Assembly (NCBI GenBank): GCA_035578905.1
Contig: JAQJVL010000733.1
Span: 343,001-407,000, forward strand
Origin: Stictocephala bisonia
Taxonomy: Eukaryota > Arthropoda > Insecta > Hemiptera > Membracidae
DNA length: 64,000 bases
Direction: 5' to 3'
Positions 11,926 through 23,271 of this stretch are shown piece after piece. Each line of letters opens with the position of its first letter. Positions within the stretch are counted from its first letter, which is position 1. The translations under genes and the position numbers were made by a program. A model generated the notes under the pieces. That model was not told the origin of the DNA, searched no databases, and saw only the letters and a program-made list of their open reading frames with translations.

Positions 11926-13019
11926 TACGGAAGCATGCTTTTTTTACCTGTCACTGTCTATTGTCCTCCATGCCTCTCTCGCCAAATTATCTGATGTAGT
12001 TAGTCGAATACACAAGTGCATAGCTTTAGCTAACTTTATCACCTTACGATATATGGTTTATAATAATTTATAAACAAGCTAGAATTATTATGTTTTCTTA
12101 GAAAATAGAAATGTATTAGATTTTTTGAAGATTGAATGATACCTGTAGTTAGCCACGACTTTCCTGGCTTGTTCCTAATCCTTTTTTTTCTTTTTCAACG
12201 TGCACACTACTGAAAGATTTTAAAATTTAAGAACATTTAAAAAAAGTTTCATATTTTTCTCTACTATTATCTAAGTAATCTTGAAGTGAGTTCTAGATTC
12301 CCTTAGATAAAACAAACTCAAGGTTTTCAAATTTTCCAGGCAGTTATTGTGGACCAGTTCATAAGTCCTACTCCCGCTTTGGCGGCACATGTTATTGTTC
12401 GCAGGTGATTTTACAAACCCATTCCTATCACCTGTAGTATTTCGGAATCTATATAACATGATCTATCAAAGTAGAGGAGGAGCTTGTCACTCTAGTTGGT
12501 GAGCCAACATACTGTTTCATACTATATGCATTCATTAAATCTTGTAACCTTCTAGTTTGACTGTTTTTTTTTTTTTTTTTTTTTAACTGCACAATAACTT
12601 AGTCAACTTCAAAACTTTTCCTATTTTTATATGGTGATGTGGTGGTCCTCACTTAGTTAGAAAAATGAAAATCAAGTGTCGGAAAGCCGTCTCTCACGTT
12701 GCAAAGCGATAAAAAGGTTTAGTCCACCCGCTATTACTGACATTTCTGAGACATCGCGCCATAGTAGTTATGGTTAGTTTATTATATTGTAGAATAAACC
12801 CTGAATAATGTATTTTCACTATCGCAAACTGCTTTTTAGTCAGCAAAATTTGTAAAAACATATTCTACAATAGGCTATGATAACCTAACCTAACCATAAC
12901 TGCCAAGGCGCTATGTATATTGGCGGCCTCAGTGTATACTAATGTATCACTAATAATTAGGCCTACTGAAATAGAATAGAAACATAAAAAGGAACTGCTT
13001 TTATTTAAATTTCCTTGTA
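11926..13019. other. Unassigned intron DNA
   Basis: No gene recognised. It includes a 20-base T run near 12565-12585 and the imperfect inverted repeat listed at 12756-12910. Confidence 0.4.
12756..12910. repeat. Imperfect inverted repeat, possible MITE
   Basis: Left arm 12756-12796 and right arm 12861-12910 share GCGCC, AGTTATGGTTAG and ATTGTAGAATA in inverted order, with unequal spacers. I could not define flanking duplications, so a MITE origin is only a suggestion. Confidence 0.45.
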
Positions 13020-13330
13020 GGTCCTAATTATGCACTTTCTACTCACATTTAAAAAAATTACAAGTTAGTCACTTTCCAATTCTGAAAATATGATTTCTTT
13101 TTGAAAAAGTGGTGAAATATGAGTTTATATCTTTTGAGGATGCTGATTTCAAACACAGAAAACCTATCGAGAAGTTGAAAACCTTGCCGAGAGCTTCATC
13201 TAATATAGTTAGCTCCAATATTACTTATATATTACATTGGCACATAATATTTTACATTAACATTTAACTTGTTGCCTTGAAATAATGTTTTATTAGCCTT
13301 TACTTTTCAGTGGCTTCATTAAAGTAGTAT
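13020..13330 (+). repeat. Dispersed repeat copy 1
   Basis: Shares an ordered set of motifs (ACTTTC..., GAAAAAGTGGTGA, TGATTTCA..., CAGAAAACC) with 16500-16905 and 39060-39380. Non-coding. See the findings. Confidence 0.55.
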
Positions 13331-13419
13331 CAGCGAGCCACAAGTTGAGCTCTGAACTATAGCCTATACTTCCGTATGAAGGCGTGAACTGTTCAAGCGG
13401 GCACCTGGTGGATAACAAA

Positions 13420-13936
13420 CAGTGGCGGCTTTTGACCTAGTAAAGTGGGGGTTCACACACCGGGGGTTTTGGGGTGTACGGAGTACCCTACAAGTAAAAG
13501 CGCGCAAGTAAAATGTTGTAAAAACTATACGCTTAAACGTGCATTTTAAAATATTTTATAACATATTTTAACGTAGTTAAAAACCATACTTAACCAAACA
13601 ACAGATTTTAAAAGGAGTGGGAGTGGAGCACACGGCAAGTGTGCACCGCTGGCTTCTACTAACTACAGATAGCCCCACCACCGCCTTCCAGACAGAACAG
13701 TTGATTAGGCATTGCATATACGCTATGGAGCACAACCGGGACTGTGCGACAGTACTGCGGGATTAGCGGAAGCTAGCTGAAGGCGCCTCTTTGAGTTTTC
13801 TTACGTTTAAAAATTTAAATTTCATAATTTCAATGTGTAAATAATTTAACCTAAACTTTAAATGTGGTTCATTTTCTTTTTCAAATCTCACAGGGGGTTC
13901 ACGTGCTCATGTGCTCTTATGGAGTAACCGCCACTG
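13420..13936. mobile_element. hAT-type MITE with perfect 8-bp TSD
   Basis: Termini CAGTGGCGG (13420-13428) and CCGCCACTG (13928-13936) are exact inverted repeats. They are flanked by identical 8-bp duplications ATAACAAA at 13412-13419 and 13937-13944. An 8-bp duplication with CAGTGGCGG-type ends is the signature of hAT transposons. The 517-bp body has no coding frame of use, so it is non-autonomous. The perfect duplication suggests a fairly recent insertion. Confidence 0.92.
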
Positions 13937-13944
13937 ATAACAAA

Positions 13945-15340
13945 TTATTTTTTTCACAAATTTACAAATATTTTTTGAAAGAACTTCTTATTCTTAGATA
14001 TCTTAATTTATTTACTAATGTATGTAATCCAATAAATAATTTTTATTGTCATTACATAACATTTTCCTATTTGTATGAATTATATGAATATACTGTAATA
14101 TAATGCTAGATTGAGATCACTAACTCACTATACCAAGTCCTAGTATCGTAATTTTTTTTAAATTCGGCCTGTTCATAGATCTAACCATCTAGGCCCTAAG
14201 AAAATTAAAACAATTGTATATTTTCAATATTTTGGGGTAGTTTTTGGGATGTTGATATTATAAAATTTCCCATGGGCGGCCCAACGGAACAAAACATGCT
14301 TTCTTTTACACAGTAACTTAGACATTAAAAATAATTCTTAGTTAAACATATTGCACATTGCTATTTACAGAAATCAAATTGGATTTTAAAAGTACCAAAA
14401 AGACGTATGAATTGTGGAATGATGAATAGCGTTTAAATAAAAGCGTTGTTTTAATTCGTTAAATATCCATGACATAAAAAGTTCGACATGCTACAATTTT
14501 TTTTATTTTTCAGTCAGGTAGGTTTGACCAGCGTAAAAGTTTCCTAATCAACCAAATTAATTGATAAAACAATAAGGAAATTTCTACTAGACATAGTTTT
14601 TTCGCAGTAGGGTAACAGTATAAACTGCGACAGCACAAGGAACTATTCCATGTTCACAGTTATTATTTTTTTTCAAATTAATAACATATAGTTATACAAG
14701 TTCTCAGTCCATATTGTTTTCTTTAACACTTTATAACCGTACTTATTTTGAACAGAGGCAGTTATTATCTTATTTGCTGCTTATTTTTATTATACTGTAT
14801 TTATAAGTAATAGTTGTAGCCTATTAATGGTATCGTCAATTAATTATTACATACATGTAATGGAAATACTAAAATGTATGATCATAAAATATATTCATAC
14901 AAATAAAAGAACAATTGATATAAATAAAAAAATACATGTAAATTAAACACAATTACATAGAAACAATTGTACGGTCAGAATTAAGATATTGTCCACCTAA
15001 AATCTAAAACAAATAAATGGAAAATAATTCCAGGCGCTAAAATGCAGTTTATAGTTTTTACTCCTACTGTCAAAAAAAATGAATAGTACAAATTTACTGA
15101 TTATTTTATTAATTACCTTAGTTAGCTACGAAACTTGTTAACGCTAGTTAAAATTAAAAAATTCCTAACAGCTCAAAAATTTCATATAACGGTTATTAGT
15201 TTAAAAATAAAATGAGGTTTTTATATTAGCTCTTATATAAATTATTGGTTACAACCTCGATGTAATAATTTAGTACCCTTATAATCCTCCTCGTTTCTTC
15301 CTGTAAAAGAATATATGGCATATGTGTACAATAGGCCCTA
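13945..15340. other. Unassigned AT-rich intron DNA
   Basis: No gene, RNA or transposon end that I can support. Confidence 0.45.
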
Positions 15341-15850
15341 AGTCAAAGTCAAAGTCAAAGTCAAAATATCTTTATTTACAATATGTACATGGTACAATAA
15401 ATAGCGTCACTACAACTAAGTTACATCAGAGGGTTTTATTTTAGTCTACATCATTTTGATAGATAAAATTCTTCAAAAGTATAAAAAGCTTTCTGCACTA
15501 AATAATCTTTCAACATTTTTTTAAATTTCTTAATATCTTCAATTTCGGTTATATTTTTTGGAACTGATTTAAGAAATTTTATTCCTGCATAAGAAGTTTT
15601 TTTTTATAAAATTCTAAATTATGTTTAGGTATTATTAATTCATTCTTATTCCTAGTATTATAAGGGTGGTTTTCACAATGAATCTTGAATTTTGATTGGT
15701 GGGTCTTAACATACATAACACATTCTAAAATATAAAGACTATGCACTGTTAAAATATTAAGTTCAGTAAAAATATTTTTTACTGACTCATCCTTATTCAT
15801 TTTTAGCATTATTCGTAGTGCTTTCTTTTGTAGAATTATTGGTTTTAGTA
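15341..15850 (-). pseudogene. LINE 3' end with (TTTGAC)n tail
   Basis: Minus-strand C-terminal tail of a LINE ORF2. It begins near 15850 (VLKPIILQKKALRIM), continues as KMNKDESVKNIFTELNILTV and SLYILECVMYV, then has an HPYNTRNKNEL-like segment and a 3' UTR. The element ends in a hexamer array, AGTCAA on the plus strand at 15341-15365, just after AATAAAGATATTT read on the minus strand. Terminal short tandem repeats instead of poly(A) are known for CR1-like LINEs. 5' truncated, as is usual for LINE insertions. Confidence 0.85.
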
Positions 15851-16499
15851 TTAGGGTATTGCAACCCTACTATTAGTTTTATTGGTTAACCTACCATTGG
15901 AACGAAACTGTGCTATGTTCGGCCGCTTCTGTTATTCTTAAAGGAACTTTTAGATTTTCAAGCTCTAAAAACAACCCTTATTTATTGGAAATGTGAGAAT
16001 GTTGGAATTTATTTTAGGTCAAGTTGGTTAGATCTACCTTCAGTCAAAATTTTTAAATTTTACGACATTCCGAAGTGGTTAAACAAACATTTATTGCAAT
16101 GAGAGAGTGAATAAATTATCTCGATCCAGCTTTATAATTGTAATAGTAATAAATATTTTATTGATAATGTGGTTTATAATATATATATTTATATATATAT
16201 AATATATATATAATTATTAAATTAAATAGAATATTATTATAATATATATATATATATATATTTATAATAATATTCTATCACCCATCATGCTATATTGAGT
16301 TAGCAGTAAACATGTAAAAAATACGCAATTTGTAGTCGGTTAATCGGGCTCACTGCATGGAGTACCTTCATAATGTTATAATACTCTAGCAATACAGCTT
16401 AATGCTCGAGGGCTCAACTCGTGGCTCGCTAATACCAATATAATTTCTTCCTACTGATGTTTGGTTATGTTTTTAGCATTGGGTCATACATTTTTTATT
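15851..16499. other. Intron DNA with AT palindrome
   Basis: No gene. At 16229-16242 and 16262-16275 there is a 14-bp inverted repeat (GAATATTATTATAA) around a TA dinucleotide run, preceded by further TA-rich sequence from 16175. Confidence 0.6.
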
Positions 16500-16904
16500 A
16501 GATTTGGAAAATTATGTTTTTAAAAGACAATTGGAAAATTTTTGGCTTTTTAAAAATTGGTAACTAAGTTATGAACTTTCTAGATGCTTCTGAAAACTTA
16601 TTTTTTGTTGAAAAAGTGGTGAGACAAAAATCTGTTGAAGAAGTTGATTTCAGCTTTCGGAAACTAGTTGTTTACCGAAAAATCTAAAAAAACCTTTTTT
16701 ATCTAATAGTAAACCCAACTTTATCAAAAATTGTTATTTTTCAACCATTCTTTTCATTGTACATGTTTTTATGCTAAACACAAACATATAATTGGTTTTG
16801 CAGTAAAATTTTTGTTCAGTCAAAAGTACACTTTTTACTTAACTAACCAAATATAACCTAAGTTATTCTAATTGTCTGTATATTCGTAATTTGTATTAAA
16901 TTTT
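16500..16904 (+). repeat. Dispersed repeat copy 2 (LINE 5' region?)
   Basis: Matches 39060-39380 over most of its length, for example ATGCTAAACACAAACATATA here against ATGCTGTACACAAATATATG there, then TAACCTAAGTTATTCTAATT against TAACCTTACTTGTCCTAATT. It abuts the LINE endonuclease frame at 16905, so it may be that LINE's 5' UTR or an older repeat the LINE joined. Confidence 0.6.
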
Positions 16905-19122
16905 TAGAAATAGGGTGGAATTGGACACAAAGGGACTGACAGCTCTCGCAGGATCTCCTCAGCCTCCAAAATCTTATCCGATTACTGTTTTTCACCAGAA
17001 CATTTGTGGCATCAAAACTAACTTTGAGCTTTTTCAAATTCATATGGAGTGTGTAACATCTGACATCATCTGTTTGTCAGAGCACAATCTAACAGTTTGA
17101 TGTTGCTGCACAGTTTGATGTTTTTTATCTTCCCGTTTATGTTGCAATATCACCTTACTGTTGTGAGTCTAGACAAAAAGGAGGTGTATGTATTCTGGCT
17201 AAGCCAAATCTAAAATTTGAAGTTGCTGACGTTTCCAGATTTTGTGATGAACAATTTTGTAACTTTTCAACTGTCAAATTTTTCGTCGTCAATGCAAATC
17301 TCTGTCAGTAATGTTGGTTTATAGGCCTCCAAATTGCAATTGCCAGCGGTTATTTGACAAAATATGTGACTGTCTAGATTATTTAAGTCTAAATTCATCA
17401 AATAAAGTGTTAATAGGGGATTTTAATATTAATATTTTATAGAATTCGCCCTCAACAAGACAGTTGATTCACTCGATGGCTTCTTATGGTCTGCGTCATA
17501 CTATCAATTCTTATACAAGAGAGTTTAAAGAATCTAAAACAGCCATCAATAAAATCTTCATAGATATCGTTGTTCAATTTTTTGTTAGCAAAGTAGTGTG
17601 TGCGGTGCTTTCAGACCATCATGCACAGGAAGCCACAATCTCTCTAGCAGCTCCATATATTCACTCAGTACTCAAATACAGAATGTCTCGTAGCTTTTCA
17701 GACTCAAACATTTATTTTGACAGATATTACCTTCAAAACAAGTTCCAGGAAACTTGGAATGACATAGCGGCCCAATAAAATCTAACTTCGAATCCTTCCT
17801 AGACACATTTCTCCGTTACTTCAATATTGCATTCCCATTACATAAAACTAAATCACATTCTGAAACAAAAACTATCAGAGCGGTTCTAATTGCAGATATT
17901 CTTCAGCTCAAAATAAAGCTTATTTCTATGTATCAGTTATCCAAAAACTTTAACGCTACTCATCCCATTCGCCAAGAATACAAAAGAGTCAGAAAATGTT
18001 ATAAAAATCAAATCAGAAAAACCAAATCAGATATAGTCCTATCAAAATTTCTAAATCTGCAAATAAAACAAAAGCAGTATGGGTAGTAAAACACAATCAG
18101 ATTCTATCAAAGCGAAAGCATGGCTACGAAATAAAGTTGAAGGATAAAGCGGATAATATAATTTGTGAGCCACAGGAAATTGCTAACATGTTTGGTTTTT
18201 ACTATGCTAACATAGGAAAGGATACTGTTCAGCAGGTTGGAAGGGTGTAAATAGCAACTCTTCACTATCCAAACTCTTTGTTTCTTTTCCCCATGACGGA
18301 AAGAGAAGTATTGAGTGAAATACAGTTACTAAGATCAAAAACTTTGTCTGTTCCAGATGGTATCTCCTAAACTCTTGAAACAGGTTGGTGACCTTGTTTC
18401 TCTACCTCTGACTAATCTAATAAATCTGTCTTTTGAACAGTCTTTTTCCTAACAAACTTAAGTATATAATTGTGTGACCATTGCAAAAGAAAGGAAATTT
18501 TTCTGACTGCAACAACTTTAGGCCTGTCTCCCTTAAATCAACTATTTCAAAGGTATTTGAAAGGATTTTCCTCAGTACGCTTCTTAGTTTCTGTAAGAAG
18601 AACTGTATTATGTCTGAGTGTCAATATGGATTTACAACAGGCAAGTCCACCACAGATGCTAACCATTCAATTTTGAAGACTGTGGGGCATGCTCTAGACA
18701 GAGGTGTATGTGCTGCTGGTCTTTTCTTCAATCTTTCAAGGGCCTTTGATTCAGTTAACTAACAGTTACTGCTTCAGGAACTTCATTGTATAGGACTTAG
18801 AGGAAATACCTACAACTGGGTAAAGTCATATCTACAGGGTCGAACTCAATTGGTGTAAATACCATATATAGATGCCCAACAGTGTGAACGTTGGGCTGAT
18901 TCATCCTGGACAAAAGTCTCATGTGGGGTTCCCCAAGGCTTGATCCTGGGTCCGATTTTTTTCCTCCTCTTTGCCAACAATGCTTCTCAGGGCATAAGAA
19001 ATGCCACTTTGTCAATATATAGACGACACTTCCCTAGGTGTTGTGGCTGATTAAGGCAAATTTGGAGAGCTAATTCCTTGCTTCAGTGGTTTGATAAAAA
19101 TTTTCTGAAAATAAATCCAGAT
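16905..19122 (+). pseudogene. LINE endonuclease and RT, part 1 of 3
   Basis: APE-type endonuclease followed by RT of a Jockey/CR1-like LINE. Endonuclease motifs: VFHQNICGIKTNF near 16987, DIICLSEHNL near 17065, YRPPNCNC near 17317, LIGDFNINIL near 17410, and an SDHHAQ block at 17614. RT: NNFRPVSLKSTISKVFERI at 18507-18563, YGFTTGKSTTDANHS near 18627, LFFNLSRAFDSVN near 18720 with an altered palm motif, and VSCGVPQGLILGP near 18920. The YADD box is damaged. Several stops and shifts are present. The frame ends KNFLKINPD exactly where element A begins. It resumes with KTQIIEF at 26726, so this is one LINE split by the insertion. Confidence 0.88.
19119..19122. repeat. Target duplication of element A (AGAT), left
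   Basis: AGAT at 19119-19122 and again at 26722-26725, on either side of the long-TIR transposon. Removing the element and one AGAT restores the LINE frame. Confidence 0.85.
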
Positions 19123-19952
19123 GGGTCATTCCATTTGAAGTGATCCAGGGTGTTTTGCTTGACTATTTTTAAATTTGATGAAACTTTCCAGGCTGTTTCT
19201 CTTATATCTCAAGACTTTAAAACCATCAAAAAGAAATTTTTTTCTTTGGTGGTTCACCTTTGGCGGCCATTTTGGATTTGCTGTGCACACCCATTTTTGC
19301 TAATGTAAGGGTTATGCTAAGAAAACCCTCAATCATTAAGATTGAGACAAATAATAAGAAAAGTAGTGAATGTCACCTGCGTGCAGAATTTTTCTGCCAC
19401 AGCCCACCCATACACATACGGTGGTACAAGAATGGCCGTAACTGATTAAGTATTTGTCTTAGAAGAATGAAAGAAAAACCATTTTGTTTATAAACTAACA
19501 ATGTAAAATAAAGGTCCAGTAGCTTATTTACCTATCTCTAGTATTTCTTTTTTTAAATCCTAAGACAAATACAATAAAGCAATCGACAAAATGTTACTTT
19601 TGTAATTTTTTTTCAAAGACAAGGGTAGTGAAATGCAATGTGATTATTTTTTTCTTTGAAGATGTATGTTCGTAGTATTACCATAAATAATATGAACTGT
19701 TATATACTAACCCTACAGTTTTTATAAATTTTTCAAAAGAGAAATTTTTGAAAAATTAGCAATTTTGGCTATTAATAACTCTGATGGGGTTGGTGATATG
19801 AAACTAAAATTTACATAAAAGGAAGGTCTCATGTATATGTACCTAGGAAATAAAAAACATTCTTGTATATTGTACTGGGTAAAAAGTTACAAATTTTTTT
19901 AAATGACTAAAAATTCGGTAAAAGCGAGATTTTTGCTAATTTTGTTTGCTCT

Positions 19953-19989
19953 ATAATTGCTACAAAATGTTTGATTTTGTAGCAATTAT
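19953..19989. repeat. Perfect 16-bp hairpin, 5-nt loop
   Basis: ATAATTGCTACAAAAT at 19953-19968 and its complement at 19974-19989, loop GTTTG. It sits at the inner edge of the left inverted repeat of element A. Confidence 0.8.
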
Positions 19990-20075
19990 AGCAATTATGT
20001 TTGATTTTCCAATAAAGTGTTATTGGAGTACATTGTGTATGTTTCTACATTTTTGAAGTGTGACCTTATAAATAA

Positions 20076-20078
<3 letters not shown>

Positions 20079-20134
<56 letters not shown>
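20079..20134. repeat. (AT)n microsatellite
   Basis: Uninterrupted AT dinucleotide run inside element A. Probably length-variable. Confidence 0.95.
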
Positions 20135-20137
<3 letters not shown>

Positions 20138-20465
20138 TATATATTTTGTTTTGAATTGACTGTGTGGTGGTAATTGCTTAACTTTAAACAATCACGAATA
20201 ATTGGCCCAACTAAAGTTCAATCTACAATTATTTTTCAGTTTTCATGACTTGTGATTAATATTACCCTTGTAGGCTATAAATAATAAGAAGCTAGCCAGT
20301 TATTGAAAACTAATATGATTTATTACAATTGATTAATAATACCTATATAACTCCTTCTAAGCCGAATCACATTGAAAGAACAAATAATTAAAATAAAAGT
20401 AAATATGTACATATTTATTTACAAGAATTACTTTGATTTTCATACAGTACTTACAATTATAAGAG

Positions 20466-22978
20466 TTACTTTGATGATACATGATTAACCAACAGCATTG
20501 ATATTTCTTCTGATAGTTCCTTTGAAATGATGTGTGAACGGCCAGTAACTGTTTTAAGTTCTAAAGGAGTCAATTTCCTTAAAACATTGCTGATTGGCAC
20601 CCACACTGTGTCATCTTGAGACTTCTTGAATGTACGTGGTCCAGATGGGTGATAGAAATGAACTAGCATATCATCATTATCATTACTTATGTCCATCACC
20701 TCACCTATCCACCACTCATTGTCGTAGACACAAGCGATTGAGTCATTTCTTTCAATTGAAAGGGGAACACTGCTTGAAACAGGGTGATCTTGATAAACCA
20801 AGGATTCAGAAGTGAAATAGCACCTGCAAATACCTTCTGATAAGGGAATGTACTTGTGATAGCCCCTAGTTCCAACTATTCTTTTGCAGCAACCAAATCG
20901 GCTTCTCAAAGTTTCTGAAATTTTGACTATTTCATCTGATTTAATCAAAAAAACCTTATGTTCTTCAATTTCTCATTACAAAATAAAAACATATCATCAA
21001 CGGTCATTATTTGATTGTTCAGGGGTCTCTGTAAGCTTGCTTTTGGTGGTTACTTCTCGTTTGGTGGTTCCACCAACGCCATCGCATGCATTTTTTCCAT
21101 GGGAAGATCCAAAGAAGTGCCATTCTGCGTCGAGGCCAAAGTCTTCCTGATGACTACAAACATTTACAAAATTTTTTTTTTTTTTGTACTGACTTGCTGC
21201 TTCATCAGTAAAATACATTATTTTTTTTATTTGTTATGTTCTTCTTTTATGTGATTTGTCAAAATTTGTTGGACAAACAACTGCTGTGTCGTGCTTCAAA
21301 TGATCACTTAAAATACATAAACATTTGTGCTGTATTTTGTTATTTTCCTTAAAGTACAACACAAAAGGATGAACTGTAGCTTGCTTATTAACCCAATGAA
21401 AACTTTGTATTTCATCTTGCATTACAAATGAAAAGTTTTCAGCGAAGTCTGCTAACACCAAACACTCATCTTCTGTGAGCTCTGTTTTTTCTTTCTAAAA
21501 AAATGGGCTTGAGATTTTGAAACAAAGTGGTGAGTTTTCAGTTTTTTTTCTGCCAAGTTTTTCTGCCAAAGATTAAAAAAACTCATCTTTGGTCTTGAGA
21601 ACGGTGATCATTTCAGCTCTATCTGCTGTAACCCAGTGTTTATATGTATTGTGTCTGGCAACATAGAGCACTCTTCAGACAAGTTGATCATGTCCATAAA
21701 AGCTTGTTTGCCTGGGCACTCGGTACACTCATTCATCATACAGTTGTATTTTTCCTTATCACAAACCATTATATCGAGTAGGTCTTTATAATCAATGTTT
21801 AGTTTTGCACCATCAAGCATGAGTTTCACGTTCTGATGGTGAGGACAAACGCAAACTGTATGGGTCCCTGATGCACCAGCCAGGATGTGCCATTTTGGCA
21901 GAATTTCACAAAACTTTGATCTTCTGATCTTCTCCTCAGGGTATTCACTTTTAAACAAAGAATATAGTTCGTTCAAATTTACAAGAACAAGGCGCTTTTG
22001 CTTTGTCACTTTGACACCATCAATGTGAACGCTCACACAATCCTTTTTTCCAGGACAGATTCGGCTGTTGCTTTCATTTTCATAAAATTCAATAACTTTG
22101 TTAATAGTATCCATACTTATCCCAGCTTTAGTTCTGTTCCCTAAATCAGGCAAAATACCTTGCTCATTAACTAATTCCTTAGATAATCGTACTAACCGCT
22201 CTGTCACATTGAACTCAGATGCAATTTTTGCTCTAGACCACGATGAAGGGAGTAAACTAATAATTTTTATCTTATCTTCTTTTGAAGCAAGGACACATTT
22301 TGCTTTTAATTTTTGAATAAGTTCATCATATTCATCTTTAGAGTTTTGAGAGGTGGTTGTAGGTTCGTCTAATTTTGACTCAAAACATAATTCAAGATTT
22401 CTTTTCATTTTTTCAGACACTTTTTCAACTTTAGATTTAAGGCCTGCAGGCCGTCTCTCTGCGCTTAATTTTCTTAATTTTGATGCTGATGATACACCCA
22501 ACATTGAACAGGCAGCATCTAACATTTCAATATTCTCATATGATGCAATGTACATCTGTTGGTCTTCACATTCATTTGATTTATCTTCCTGTCCATAAAA
22601 AATAGCTTGACAACAGTTAACACACAATGACTTTCCTGGAACTAGTTTAAAGTTACTATTACTTTTACTAAGGACTTGATCAAAAGTTATTTCACGCAAG
22701 TTCTTTTTCACTGTTTTTTTATGTTTTTTTTAAAGGATCACTACAGGACTGTCCAAATAAATGATTAAATTTGAGCAAATATTTTTTTTTTTTTTGTGGT
22801 ACTTACATATTGTTGTGACATCTGAATTTATACGTAATAAAAAAAGTTGTTGGTCCTTGGCACAGAACTCACTTATATTTATTAAATCCTTTGGGACTGT
22901 TTCATACACTGTTTTATGACACTCTTCATTCACATGTTTTCCAATAGAACAATGTTCTTCCATGTTAAAACTTTTCAC
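20466..22978 (-). pseudogene. Element A transposase, spliced and broken
   Basis: Transposase of the long-TIR element. Exon 1 starts at 22978 (MKSFNMEEHCSIGKH). A GTAAGT donor at 22806-22801 and a CAG acceptor at 22713-22711 join 57 codons plus one base to the large frame 22710-21608 in phase, removing a 96-bp intron; the acceptor lacks a pyrimidine tract. The large frame has a Cys/His-rich start (CVNCCQ), an HTH-like middle and a CVCPHHQNVKL / CMMNECTECPGK Cys cluster. A one-base shift near 21645 leads to further segments: DFAENFSFVMQDEIQSFHW (about 21450-21395), the DDE-like block FTDEAASQYKKKKNF followed by SHQEDFGLDAEWHFFGSSHG (about 21215-21090), and 20948-20466, ending in VWVPISNVLRKLTPLEL. 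Stops between blocks mean no intact protein is made. Confidence 0.78.
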
Positions 22979-23271
22979 AGAACTTTCACAAAATTAAAAA
23001 TCTACATAAACTGTAAGTCAGTATAAAAAAATTAGTTAAAAATATATTCAAAATTAAATTTGTTTAGACTTGAAACTTTGAAACACACTACTGTATACAA
23101 TTAATCATGTGAACAGATCAGAGGCTCCTAACAGACTGAGCCAGTGATCAAGTATCAAAGTGTGCAGTAAACAACATGCAGTTACATGAAAGTTTCATGT
23201 TCAGACATGTCTCCAAGGCTGGCATAACAAAGACACCTAAGCATATATTGCACAACTTGTTTTTATAAATA

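Noticed and set aside
13864..14103. 79-codon frame across the hAT MITE right end
   Set aside because: It crosses a MITE boundary and its duplication, with no family features.
15341..15365. AGTCAA array as a CRISPR-like or satellite repeat
   Set aside because: Six-base units without spacers, located exactly at a LINE 3' end; it is the LINE tail.
20079..20134. (AT)n run as a replication origin or regulatory element
   Set aside because: A simple microsatellite inside a transposon; nothing else supports function.
20466..20948. Host gene of 160 codons at 20466-20948
   Set aside because: It lies inside the TIR-bounded element A, and its sequence recurs in element B's core; it is the transposase C-terminal domain.
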